Source of the DNA: Didymodactylos carnosus
Taxonomy: Eukaryota > Rotifera > Eurotatoria > Philodinida > Philodinidae
Reading direction: 5' to 3'
DNA length: 20,921 bases
Assembly: GCA_905250885.1 (NCBI GenBank)
Contig: CAJNOQ010003236.1
Location: forward strand, 1 to 20,921
The first letter of the stretch is position 1. The number at the start of each line of letters is the position of its first letter. The notes beneath the pieces were generated by a model, which did not search any database, had not been told where the DNA came from, and worked only from the letters and a program-made list of their open reading frames with translations. Positions 1 to 9,989 of this stretch are shown here, piece by piece. A program made the translations under genes and the position numbers.

Positions 1-27
1 AAATAGGAATTGAAAATAAAAACAAAC

Positions 28-338
28 CCAGGAACATTTGTATTGACATATTCTTTTTCTAATTTAACTACAGTTGTAGCTTTAGCACGACGTAATTCAT
101 CCAATTTTGTTTTATAATCAGCAACTGGACGTTCAAGCTTAATGACAAAAAAAAGAAATAACAAATCAAAATAAATTTAAAAAAAAAGGGACTTGTATAC
201 TTCAGCAACTTTATTTTTAAGAGTCCTTATTTCTTCCAGTTGGATTGGAATTACTAATTGAACTAGTAACTCCTGGAGATTTTGCTGTTGCCATTCTGTA
301 CCCTCACCCTCACCGAAAGCAAATTGATTTTGCCACAT
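28..338 (-). CDS. Coiled-coil protein, two internal exons (partial; rabaptin-like at best)
   Basis: Two exons read on the minus strand: 338-201 and 137-28, separated by a 63-nt intron with donor GTATAC (200-195) and acceptor ATTAAG (143-138). The first exon begins after an ATCCAG acceptor, or at the ATG at 338-336. The junction is phase 0 and the second exon stops at a GTTTGT donor (27-21), so the gene continues left of the window. The first exon encodes a Gln/Glu/Leu-rich stretch including QLEEIRTLKNKVAE; the second continues LERPVADYKTKLDELRRAKA. Heptad-like hydrophobic spacing and high charge indicate a coiled coil. The arrangement of a V-x-P-x-(4)-EI-x-x-L-K-x-K-x-x-E motif recalls the coiled-coil region of the Rab5 effector rabaptin, but 83 residues of coiled coil are too little for a firm name. 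That it is coding is fairly likely; its identity is open. Confidence 0.45.
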
Positions 339-974
339 CTGGATTTTTTTCTGTTTTCATGTTCTGTCCATGTTCTCTATGGACCTAGGCTAGAATCAAC
401 TCTTCATATCAAAAAATGAAGTTTTTATTGAAGTTTTAAAAATAGGGCAAAAAACCCGAAAAAAACTTCAAAATTTTTTAATCAAAAACTATAAATCCGG
501 GAACCGAAAGCTTTGTTGGGACATATACTCCGAAGTGTCCTCCACAAACTGCTGGAAAAAAACGGGTGGGGGGACCATCCCCCTTAAACAGACGCAATAG
601 ACATGTGCAGGTTACATAACTTATATAATGTGAGATTTTTTGTGACATAGTGACCAGTTTAAACGAGAAATGATATATTTCTATGATCGGACCAAAAATC
701 AAAAGTTGTTCCAATGAATTCGACTGATTTTAGCATTAACCTATTGTTTGTTTTTGAAACAGATATTTTCAAAAACCGTCGTAGATCTTGCGTAGTATAG
801 AGCATTACATATATCAAAATATTATCATGTTCTGGAATGATTTATTTTTTTGTTCAGTTATATTTTACTTTAAGATATGTGTTTGAATGTAATTTTCTCA
901 TAAAAACGTATCTAAATATCAATACGCACATACACAGTTATTACAAATGAAGGAATGGTTACGCTCGTTTTGAT
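339..974. other. Intergenic DNA with no recognisable gene
   Basis: This stretch lies between the coiled-coil exons and the 3' end of the ADP-ribosyltransferase gene. A 78-codon minus-strand frame at 714-478 is open but has low-complexity composition and no family resemblance. A TTTATT at 841-846, read on the minus strand as AATAAA, could be the poly(A) signal of the ADP-ribosyltransferase gene, about 130 nt past its stop. Nothing else is supported. Confidence 0.4.
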
Positions 975-3281
975 TCATTCAAGGTCTAACTCATTAGCTC
1001 GTTTCAAATTAGTTTCGTATATGTTACGGTACACATTGTTTGGATACAATTTTGTTTCAGCAATCTCACAAGCCATTCTGTAATACTCAAGTGCTTTAGA
1101 AGAGTGACATAGTTCATAGACACGACCAATGTTACTATAAGTTGTAGCTAGACTTGGATGATCCACAGGCAACGATGCGCTTTCGATTTCAAGCGCTTGT
1201 TCAAAGTACTGCATTGCTTTGTCGAAAACACAGTTTGCAAGATAAATCGTGCCTATGTTGTTCAATGTTATTGCAATACATGAATGGTTCTTGTTTAAAG
1301 GTGATAGTAATCTCTTACGTATTTCAAGTACCGTTTCGTGATATTTTAAAGCGTCAGAATATTCTTCTTTTGTGTTATAATATTCTCCGATGTTATTATA
1401 AATCATTGCCAATTCAAGTTCATCGAGTTTTTGGTTTTCACATATTTTTAGTGCTTCTTGAAAATTTTGAAATGCTTTTGAAAACAATTTCTGATCTAAA
1501 TAAACGACACCTAAATTATTATATATTCGTGCAAGAAGGATATGATCAGGATGATGAATTTGTTCTAATATTTTAATTGCTTTTTCATAATATTCAACTG
1601 CTTGTGAGGATTCGCCAACTTGACTGTAAGCATAACCGAAATTATTATAAACTATAATGCGTGTGGGATGAAGCGTTGGCAATTGTTGTTGTTCTAGTAA
1701 CTTTATTAAGTTTTCATGTGATGATATTGCTTCTTTATACTGTCCTAGTTTCGTATAGACATGGGCTATATTAGCTTTTAATTTAAGACTTTTTTGGCTT
1801 GGATCAAGTATATGATGATCGTGATGTTCTGCATAACGATAGTTCTGTAATGCTTCTTTATACTTTCCCATATCGTCACAAACGCTACCGATGTTAGAAT
1901 AAATCTGAAACATCTCCACACGACTATATCCATTTTGATTATAAAAGTGAAGTGCCAGTTCATAATTTTTCAAGGCTAAATCAAACATATTTTTATCATT
2001 ATAAGCAATACCTATTACATTAAATAGTTGTCCTTTCGCTTTGTGATTGTTTGGTAAGTCTTTATTGATCAGTTCGTAATAGTTTAGTGCACGATCGTTA
2101 TCACCCATTTTCCATAAACATAAACCTAATTCAAATAGATCAGTTGTTTTATCTAATCCATTTTTGTAATGATCACGCAATCGTTTTAATTCATTATTTT
2201 CTTCACAAGATAATTTTAATTTTATTATCCATACATTTTCAATGAGAGATTTTTCAACAAACAAAATACGACACACAGTACCAAAAGAAAATAGAATTTC
2301 ACCTTCACCACTATCTTTGAGAGTTGTAAATGGTGCTGTTTCAAGAACGTCATCAATCCATATTTCAAATAAAACAGATTCTTGAGTATTACCAGCAAAT
2401 ATTAATGCTATGTTTCGATCGATTGTTGTTGAAAGAAAACTGTTCATTGATATTAAATCGTCCTTACTATTTTGAATTAGTTCTATTTCAGTTTGAGATA
2501 AAGTCTGTCCACGATAAACAACACGAGGAGGGTTATTCACTTGTTTACCTTGTGTTATTTGATGATGAAGATCAGATATAAATTTACGAAATTTATATAT
2601 GATATCGATGTTTTGACTACGAAATGCTTTATTTAATAAACGATAAAAAAATGTATCTGTCGTATACCATTGAATAACTGAGTTAGCATTGTACGATTTC
2701 TCGAATTCATCAATATACTTTAGTTGTACTCTATCTGTTTCATAATATTGACGACATACTTCAATCATATCCTTTTTAGCATGTTCAGTTTGCGATGGCA
2801 ATCGTAATATAATTTCGATCAATAATTGATACCACAAAAATTTTCCACTGTTCTTGTTTAAATTACGAATAGACGTTTGTGTTGGAATATTATTTAAATT
2901 GAACGTCGATACTGGTATATGATCAGTATTAAATCGATTAGCAAGTGATCGTAATAACGTATTTTCACTATAGTAAATACCGTAAATTTTTGAATTATTT
3001 CGATTTTTATTTTCATCTATTTTACGTAGGAGATAGATCGAGTCAATATTATCCATACGTGACATCTTATCAACGACATCACAATCATCACTAGATATAA
3101 TTGCCACAAATTGATTTGTACTTGATTGCACATGCTGAGAACATTCATCAATATTGTCAAATATTTTTAAGTTATTAAAGAGACGATTCAATCGCAATAA
3201 TGTACTCTCAATTCGATGATTCTGTATATTGAGCCAAACAAAATGTTTTAAGAAATCTTCTGATATCGTAGTGTTCGTCAT
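975..3281 (-). CDS. Arginine ADP-ribosyltransferase with C-terminal TPR repeats
   Basis: Single-exon gene, 768 aa from the ATG at 3281-3279. It has three parts. Residues ~35-150 resemble the N-terminal region often seen ahead of such ART domains. The ART domain spans ~240-360, and an array of kinesin-light-chain-type TPRs spans ~385-760, with many Y-N-N-I/L-G-x-x-Y signatures. The ART catalytic triad is complete: R257 in VVYRGQ, S284 in SFLSTT, and E326-x-E328 in SGEGEILFSF. This R-S-ExE layout is typical of mono-ADP-ribosyltransferases that modify arginine, moving ADP-ribose from NAD+ to a protein; the TPRs probably choose the partner. No signal peptide or membrane segment is seen, so a cytosolic protein is likely. 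The frame stays open 34 codons further upstream (to 3383), but that extension runs into a repeat, so I chose the internal Met (MTNTTISEDF). Fusion proteins of this type are, to my knowledge, abundant in bdelloid rotifers; the target is unknown. Confidence 0.88.
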   Translation of the reverse strand: MTNTTISEDFLKHFVWLNIQNHRIESTLLRLNRLFNNLKIFDNIDECSQHVQSSTNQFVAIISSDDCDVVDKMSRMDNIDSIYLLRKIDENKNRNNSKIYGIYYSENTLLRSLANRFNTDHIPVSTFNLNNIPTQTSIRNLNKNSGKFLWYQLLIEIILRLPSQTEHAKKDMIEVCRQYYETDRVQLKYIDEFEKSYNANSVIQWYTTDTFFYRLLNKAFRSQNIDIIYKFRKFISDLHHQITQGKQVNNPPRVVYRGQTLSQTEIELIQNSKDDLISMNSFLSTTIDRNIALIFAGNTQESVLFEIWIDDVLETAPFTTLKDSGEGEILFSFGTVCRILFVEKSLIENVWIIKLKLSCEENNELKRLRDHYKNGLDKTTDLFELGLCLWKMGDNDRALNYYELINKDLPNNHKAKGQLFNVIGIAYNDKNMFDLALKNYELALHFYNQNGYSRVEMFQIYSNIGSVCDDMGKYKEALQNYRYAEHHDHHILDPSQKSLKLKANIAHVYTKLGQYKEAISSHENLIKLLEQQQLPTLHPTRIIVYNNFGYAYSQVGESSQAVEYYEKAIKILEQIHHPDHILLARIYNNLGVVYLDQKLFSKAFQNFQEALKICENQKLDELELAMIYNNIGEYYNTKEEYSDALKYHETVLEIRKRLLSPLNKNHSCIAITLNNIGTIYLANCVFDKAMQYFEQALEIESASLPVDHPSLATTYSNIGRVYELCHSSKALEYYRMACEIAETKLYPNNVYRNIYETNLKRANELDLE

Positions 3282-3349
3282 GTTGTTAGCGTATAGTCTC
3301 AATTGATAGGTTTTTAACTGAAAGTGTAGAAGTTGCACGACACGAAGTA

Positions 3350-3800
3350 AATATGAATAAATAAATAAATAAATATTTGTCACCGATATTATTCTGGTGC
3401 GGAAAAAACCTAGTTATAAGTTGCTTTCACTCGCATATATCAACTACCATAGAGAGTTTTTTTCTATGTGTGATTAGTAAAAAATATCAAATGTCACTTT
3501 CAGAATTTACAAAAATGAAAAAAAACAAAAAGAGGGAAAATCGGCACGATCTATTTACTTTTTTCGTGTAGCTCGTTCTTGACATAAGAAAAGAAAAAAA
3601 TCTGTATGGTAGTTAATATATGCGAATAAAAGGAACTTATAACGAACTTTAGGTTTTTTCGACACACGAATAATATTCATGACAAATATTTAAAACTCCG
3701 ATTATGAATTTGAGTGAAAGCAACTTATAACGAACTCTAGGTTTTTTCCGCACCAGAATAATATCGGTGACAAATATTTATTTATTTATTTATTCATATG
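3350..3800. mobile_element. Fold-back / MITE-like inverted repeat with a duplicated right end
   Basis: The left arm 3351-3432 is almost identical to the reverse complement of 3712-3799, apart from a 6-nt gap; both include TTTGTCACCGATATTATTCT and an (AAAT)n end. A further, more diverged copy of the right arm lies at 3603-3695 in the same orientation as 3712-3799. It pairs with a longer part of the left arm (3351-3452, through CGCATATATCAACTACCATA). The right end is therefore tandemly duplicated about 90 bp apart. A TA at 3348-3349 and another at 3801-3802 flank the arms and could be a target duplication, but this is weak. There is no transposase. It starts about 70 bp upstream of the ADP-ribosyltransferase ATG. 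Confidence 0.75.
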
Positions 3801-3842
3801 TATCAGACCATATCACTTGGGATATTGTTTTGCCACTCACTT

Positions 3843-3958
3843 TCACAGCTTGCAATACCCTCGGATGTTCTCATCCAGCTCTGGAAGCCTGTATGCTGGA
3901 TCTTGCAGTTTAAAACCTGGTTTATGGAGAATACATGCTTCAGCCCATGTGCAGGCAT
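3843..3958 (-). other. Possible exon or transposon remnant, unidentified
   Basis: This block is visibly richer in G+C and less repetitive than its surroundings. On the minus strand it follows a TTTCATT..TACAG-like acceptor (CAG at 3961-3959) and reads WAEACILHKPGFKLQDPAYR and on to a TGA at 3845-3843, about 38 residues with ordinary protein composition. Other frames, including a plus-strand frame (3817-4020) and a second minus-strand frame, are also open here, so the coding frame is uncertain. I do not recognise the peptide. It could be the last exon of a decayed gene or a piece of a transposon. Confidence 0.22.
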
Positions 3959-4019
3959 CTGTATTTCATTTTTCACTAATAGAGATTAAAATTTTAATCT
4001 TAAATTTCACTGAATTTTA

Positions 4020-5480
4020 ATTTGCACTATAACATCTATAACATTACATATGTCTTCCGAAATTAATTATTTTGCACTCCTAAAGCAAAGCTAATATGAG
4101 ACTTGGTACAAAACTTCCTTTGTATTTATATTTCTTCAATTGCCTTTCTGGAAAAAAAAGAATTACCTTGTAATCTACAGAAAAAATGAGTGTGAGCAAC
4201 TTAGGTTAGTTATAGAAGTAAGAAAAAAATTATTAATGGTACAGAATAAGCAAAAGAGCGAACAAAGACATTTGAATTAAATAAACATGAAATAACAGGC
4301 AAGATGAACCTATGTTAACAAAACGCTTATGATGTTATGTCGGGAAAAAGGTTTTCTAAAGCAGTTATACAAAATAAGAAGTAGTTGCGTGTTTTTCTTA
4401 CAACTTCATTTCATATAGTACAGTGGGCAATCAAGTTAACATTAGATGAAAAATCGAAAGTGAGATTTTCCAAATTTTGAATAGCGGTACGTATACAATA
4501 ACAAATGTCCAATCTTTTGGTACAAAACTTTTTTTTCTGAGACTTTGTATCGGTCGAAAAAAATGAGTCACAAAAACACATGTGTTTCACGCATGATCGT
4601 TGAAGTTTTATCTCAGTTATTTAAGTTTAGTTTTTCTGAGATTTTAAACAAATATATTCTTAAAGCTGAGCGGCTAAGCTATCGATTGGTAAAAAAAATA
4701 TTGCTTGGAGCACTTTTCGTGCTGAAATATAAAGGTTTTTTCTGAAAGAAATGGTTTTCCAAAAAAGCGTCCTTTGTAACTTCGAGTTCCCAAATTTTCC
4801 CAATGCTCAATCTTGATGAAACTTTCAGAAAATGTTCTTCTATATATGACACGTCTATCCTGTTGGCATAAAATAGCATAAACTTTCCTAGGCGGAGAAA
4901 CAGATTTTACAAAAACCCTGGTAACTCCCTAGGGATTTCACGTTAGTTCAGGGACACACCAGGGATTTCACGTTTTTTTGGGGATTCACCGGTAAGTTTA
5001 TCAGGAAAGTGGATTAGGATTGGAAGTTTTCTGAAGAGATCTTAGTCATCCCTCAGGTACCCTAGACGTCGGTCGATGTTCGCAACAAGGATTTAGCGAG
5101 ACCGCTTGCATTTTCACATTGACTGCAGCAACCAAATATATATCTTTAATTTTACTTCCAAAAAATCTATCTATTATATTGTTTTCTGTTACAGAAGAAG
5201 TGCCGTCATTCGTGTCACTTTATCCCATAACCGCGAACATTTTTTTGATACCTCTTAGAGATCTCAGGCGTCATATATCATATTATAGTTCACTGATCAT
5301 TTCTCACCGAGAGCAGCCCAAAAACTGCTGGAAACCGTAAATGTTTTGTAGAAATACCTCAGGTACCTAGAACCAGTTCTGCTAAATCCACTATGCTCGA
5401 TTACTCATACTACGTCACTTTTATTGTCTTGAGCTATATTTTCTTGCTATTTTCGCAAAAGATATTAATCGCACCGTTTA
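4020..5480. other. Intergenic DNA, AT-rich, minor direct repeats
   Basis: No gene is supported. Two copies of AGGGATTTCACGTT occur 30 bp apart (4931-4944, 4961-4974). A second pair, CCTCAGGTACC(C)TAGA, occurs at about 5051 and 5357. The short open frames here (66-73 codons) lack family resemblance. A CAGTGGGCAATC string near 4422 resembles the start of some Tc1/mariner ends, but no partner end was found. Confidence 0.35.
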
Positions 5481-6720
5481 CTAGCGCTACCTATACTGTA
5501 TTAGATGGACATGTCCACGGTCATGGACAGTATTTTTAAATTTGTCCATTGACACAGATGAACAAGCTGAAAATTTTTTTAATTTTTTCCAAAGGAAGAA
5601 TTGATGGGACACTGATTGGACACTAGTGATACGATATTTCGCCGTAAGAAAGAAAGAAACAGAATATTCTATGTATTTTTTCTTTTCTTTTTGCTTCTCT
5701 CAGCACATGTTTTTACTACACCGAACAATACAAAGAAAAACGTGTTTTTTGCTGAATAAAAAAAAACGGAATAAAATTTTCATACGCAAATCTTGACTAA
5801 AAAACGCGAAAATTCCATGGATATAGACAAAAAAGGAGTGTCCATGCAGGTTTCTATACACGACTTCTGGACCTAGACCTATGGCCTATGCAGTTAACGG
5901 TGGAAAGTTTAACAAGAACCAGCAAAACCTATTTTTCATGGAATGCGCTCTAACCCGCAAAGACGAGCTGTGTTCGGACTTGGACCTGCACAATTCAGAC
6001 CTAGACTTTGCGACCTGTGACGTATCTTACTCGAACCTGGACCTTATATCTTTCATCCTAGGAAGTTCCGCGAGTGGTTCAAATTGCTAACCTTTTTATA
6101 TTTAGCGCTATGATCTGTTATTCACATTCGGTTTCTCCTGAAAAGTTCAACTGTATTCAGCCTGACGATCAACTGTAAGCAAAGAAATCAACTAGTCTGA
6201 CTAATGGCTAATGCCTCGTTTATCTATATCTGCCAAATTAAAAATTCAGTTAGACCCAAGGACCAGGATATAGGTTCTCAAGTCCGAGTCGCAGAGGTCC
6301 AAGTTAAGCCAAGGAATATTTTATCATTTATTTTTGTATGACATATGAAAACGTATTTATTTCGTGCATATATTGAAGAAAAATTGTTCATTGAATGAAA
6401 GTTTTACAATCTGAAATCTGAAAGTTCTTCCACTCAGTTTTTATTTCAATTTTTCAGTAGAGTTGAGATGATAGTAATCTGTCAAGTACATATCCGCAAA
6501 TATTTAGCGATATAGAGGTACGGATTAGTTAGACATGCCCATGGATAAATTAAAAAAATCGAAAGATGTGCATAGACACGGACAAAAGTAAATTCGCATT
6601 TTAATGCGTTTTGGGCCCAACAGAGCACGCTTTCATTGGTCAAACGATGTATATGAGCAGAAAAAGGTGTCTGTGCACGGCTCTACTTATTAGCTGAGTC
6701 ACTCACTAGAACATCAACTA
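5480..6720. repeat. Degenerate dispersed repeat region
   Basis: Two segments about 1 kb apart share a loose order of motifs: TTAGATGGACATGTCCACGG at 5499 and TTAGTTAGACATGCCCATGG at 6525. Each is followed further on by a related pair, AAAAAAGGAGTGTCCATGCA (5829) and AAAAAGGTGTCTGTGCACGG (6661). Between them, variants of GGACYTRGACCT recur in both orientations (5870, 5978-6008, 6036, 6250, 6297). This looks like decayed copies of a repeat, but boundaries and class cannot be set by eye. No gene is supported. Confidence 0.3.
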
Positions 6721-7070
6721 CGATTGTCCTTTGCATTAACTTTTGTTCTTTTAAGGGTACCCCGCCCCTCTCTTTTTTTTGATCCTCTTGAAAACTGGGG
6801 AAGCCGATGTCGGACCGAATTGAAATTTATACCAGTGATAGAAGATCGAAAAAGAAAATCGATGCATTTTTGCCCAGAATTTTTTAACGTGTTCTATGAG
6901 TTTTCTGGAAAACTCCAGTTAACCCTTAATTAAAAGAAAAATAACGATAATATTCTTCTCGTGTGATGTATGCAGATAAGTCTATACGAGCATATACAAT
7001 CATTCTTAATTTATTTTAGATATATTAAAAGCAAATCTTTTTATTTTCTTAATAAAAATACTCGAATAAT

Positions 7071-9989
7071 ATGGCTGCTCCATCACAACCAACAAAAGAA
7101 CCGGGACCTGCCGATTTTCAATTACCCGAATTTAAAAAGTCACACGTAAGTTATATACTAAAATAATCGATCAAATACTTAAACGTATTAATTTGTTTTC
7201 ATTTAAAATAGAAAACAGAACAATTAACAACAGGCTGGGGTCGTCCGTTGGGTGACCGAGCCAATGTACAAACAGTCGGACCACGTGGACCTGTGTTATT
7301 ACAAGATGTTGCATATATAGAAGATATAGCAAGATTTGATCGAGAAAGAGTTCCAGAACGAGTTGTTCATGCAAAAGGGTAATATAATCAACGTTGTGTA
7401 ACGGTAACTAGTAGACTAATATTTGCTATTCTTTTATGTTTCTAGAGGTGGTGCATTTGGTGTATTTGAAGCAACTGATGATATATCGGATGTGTGTAAA
7501 GCTAAAGTATTCAAAAAAGGAACACAAACACGAGTGGCAATGAGATTCTCAACTGTTGGTAAGTGCATTATTTACATCTCAGTTTTAATATTACGGCTAT
7601 TACGGCAGTTTTAATACACACGGCTGATATTGTTGACGTGTATTGCGACACACTTGATATATACTTATATATTGTTCGGTTGAGTTTTATCAGTCTTGTC
7701 TTATGCTTGTCAAAATGCAGATGATCCCTCTTAATATTACATACCATCTATGATTCATTGACACTTATCGTGTTTAATGAATGAATCTTTTGACCTTAAA
7801 ACTTTTCTGGTATATAACGATGACCAAACGAGAGCAGAAGATTGGTTTTCTCATCAATTTTTAATAACAGATCACGTTTCCCATAGATCATTTACATCCA
7901 GATATATAATTTGCACAGCTTGACAACATAATTCACTGCACTGTTCCGTACCACCAAAGAATTTAGAGGCAAAGCTAGGCATGAAATAGATATTGGAATC
8001 AAATGTAAAGAACGAAAGAATTAGTATTTTACCTTATATTGGCGCGTTTCCGTTAGAAAAAGAGTGTGTGGTTCGAAGCATAAATGACATTGATTGTTCT
8101 TCGGAGTTTTTGAGACTACGAAAAAAATATCATTTACCAAATCGGTTAGAAAAGCAATATCTTCTGTAACGTCTATGATTTGAATGCTAAATTTTATGAT
8201 TGTAGAAGCACTTTGTATAGTTGTAATAATTTTTTGTGTTACTAACTTTGATGTTCGTTTTATAAGCTGGTGAAAGTGGTTCAGCTGATTCAAATCGTGA
8301 TCCCCGTGGTTTTGCCATCAAAATGTATACAGATGAAGGCATTTGGGATTGGTATGTAAAATGATTTTTGCATCTAGCCTCTCCTAAATCTAATTCCTAA
8401 GTATTTTTATAGCGTTGGTAACAATACACCAATATTCTTTGTTCGGGATCCGTTTTTAGTAAGTATTAAAACATTTCAAAGCCTAATTTCATGTTCCTAT
8501 TTTTTCCATTCTGTTTCAGTTTCAAATGTTCATTCATTCACAAAAACGTAATCCAAAAACTCACTTAAAAGATGCCAATATGGTTTGGGATTTCTTTGGT
8601 AATAATCCTCAAGCAACACATCAAGTATGTCCACAACCTATCTACTATTTGTTTAGTAGTTTGTGTTCTGTTTAGTTTTTAATCTTATACTCAGATCGAG
8701 GTATTCCAGATGGATTTCGTCATATGCATGGTTACGGTAGTCACACCTTTAAAATGGTGAATGATAAGAATGATTTTGTTTGGGTTAAGTTTCATTGGAG
8801 AGTAAGTAGTCATAATATCAACTCACCATTGCTGCATATATACACGCGCTGTGCTTTAGTGTGATCAAAAAATTAAAAATCTAGAACCAAAAACAGCTAA
8901 ATTTTTGGCCGGTGAACAGCCAGATTATGCACTTCAGGATTTATTTGATTCAATTGCTCGCAAAGATTATCCAAGTTGGACACTGTACATTCAAGTAAGT
9001 GCACGAACATGCAATCGTGTGTTTGTTGTGCTCAAGCTGTCGTCTCTTTAGACTGTGACAGATGCACAAGCGAAAAATCTCCCTTATAATCCGTTTGATT
9101 TAACCAAGGTAAAAGCTAGTCAGTATTCGTAGTAATTGTCATTCTGATGTTGTATTGGTGTATTTAGATATTTTCTCAAAAAGAATTTCCATTGCGTAAA
9201 GTTGGTAAACTGACATTGAATGAAAATCCTGAGAACTATTTCACACAAATTGAGCAATTAGCCTTTTCACCAGCCAATATGCCACCTGGTATCGAAGCAT
9301 CACCAGATAAAATGTTACAAGGACGTTTGTTTAGTTACACGGATACACAACGTCATCGTATTGGCGCAAATTTCATGCTTATACCAGGTAAATCTATCCA
9401 TCGATCTGGCATTCTGTGCATGATCATTATGGGATATGTCTTGTTCTAGTCAATAATCCCGAAACAAACAAAAATGTGAAAGTTTGTACTTATCAGCGAG
9501 ATGGTCCAATGAATACATCACATAATTATGGTTAGTTCGAGTCTTTAGCTGCACAGATTGTATTGTTGATTTTGTTGATGCGTAGGTGGATGTCCAAATT
9601 ATTATCGAAATGAATTTCATGGTCCTGATGTAACATCACGTCAGGCACATCTGGAACATGCAATGTATGAAGTTGGTATGACTGATCGATACCAGTCAGA
9701 AGATGATGATAATTATACTCAACCACGCGTGTTTTATACGGTATGATCCTACTTCTGCCATTGTCTACCGATTGTCATTATTTACTTTGATATTTTTCAG
9801 CAAGTATTAGATGACCAAGGTCGTAAGAATATCATCAATAATATGGTGGAGCATCTCGAACAATGTACAGATAAAGAAGTTGTTAAACGTGCCGTAGCTG
9901 TTTTAGCCAATGTTGATGATGATTTCGGAAGAACACTGGCACAAAAATTAAAGATTGATCCACCAAAAAAGGTGCGGCTAAGGAAGTAG
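7071..9989 (+). CDS. CAT: Catalase (clade 3-type haem catalase), 13 exons
   Basis: Exons: 7071-7145, 7212-7378, 7446-7558, 8267-8351, 8413-8458, 8520-8624, 8676-8801, 8860-8994, 9052-9108, 9168-9387, 9450-9530, 9586-9740, 9801-9989. All joins are GT-AG and the sum is 1554 nt, giving 517 aa, a normal length for an animal catalase. It splits H2O2 into water and O2, usually in peroxisomes. Visible signatures are the active-site block [16 protein letters not shown] with catalytic His78, [21 protein letters not shown] with catalytic Asn151, the [20 protein letters not shown] block, [18 protein letters not shown], and the proximal haem-ligand signature [14 protein letters not shown] with Tyr near residue 361. 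The start is the first ATG, preceded by an AT-rich leader. Introns are 51-67 nt except intron 3 (708 nt). The annotated C-terminus (..KKVRLRK) lacks a classic peroxisomal signal; an alternative last exon may exist downstream. Confidence 0.96.
7559..8266 (+). other. Long catalase intron 3
   Basis: A 708-nt intron in a gene whose other introns are 51-67 nt. It has a strong donor (GTAAGT) and a TATAAG acceptor. Joining its flanks restores the invariant VAGESGSAD motif, which fixes both boundaries. Its extra length suggests old inserted DNA, but I found no terminal inverted repeats or target duplication in it. Confidence 0.8.

Noticed and set aside
478-714. 78-codon minus-strand open frame
   Set aside because: No domain, no splice context and no neighbouring coding signal; it probably reflects a repeat-like block.
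3282-3383. N-terminal 34-codon extension of the ADP-ribosyltransferase frame
   Set aside because: It starts inside an inverted-repeat arm and its sequence is low in conservation-like character; the Met at 3281 fits better.
4422-4440. CAGTGGGCAATC as a Tc1/mariner-like terminal repeat
   Set aside because: No matching inverted end or TA duplication pair was found downstream.
5499-5518. GGACATGTCC palindrome resembling a p53 half-site
   Set aside because: A ten-base palindrome in a degenerate repeat region with no nearby promoter evidence; chance is sufficient.
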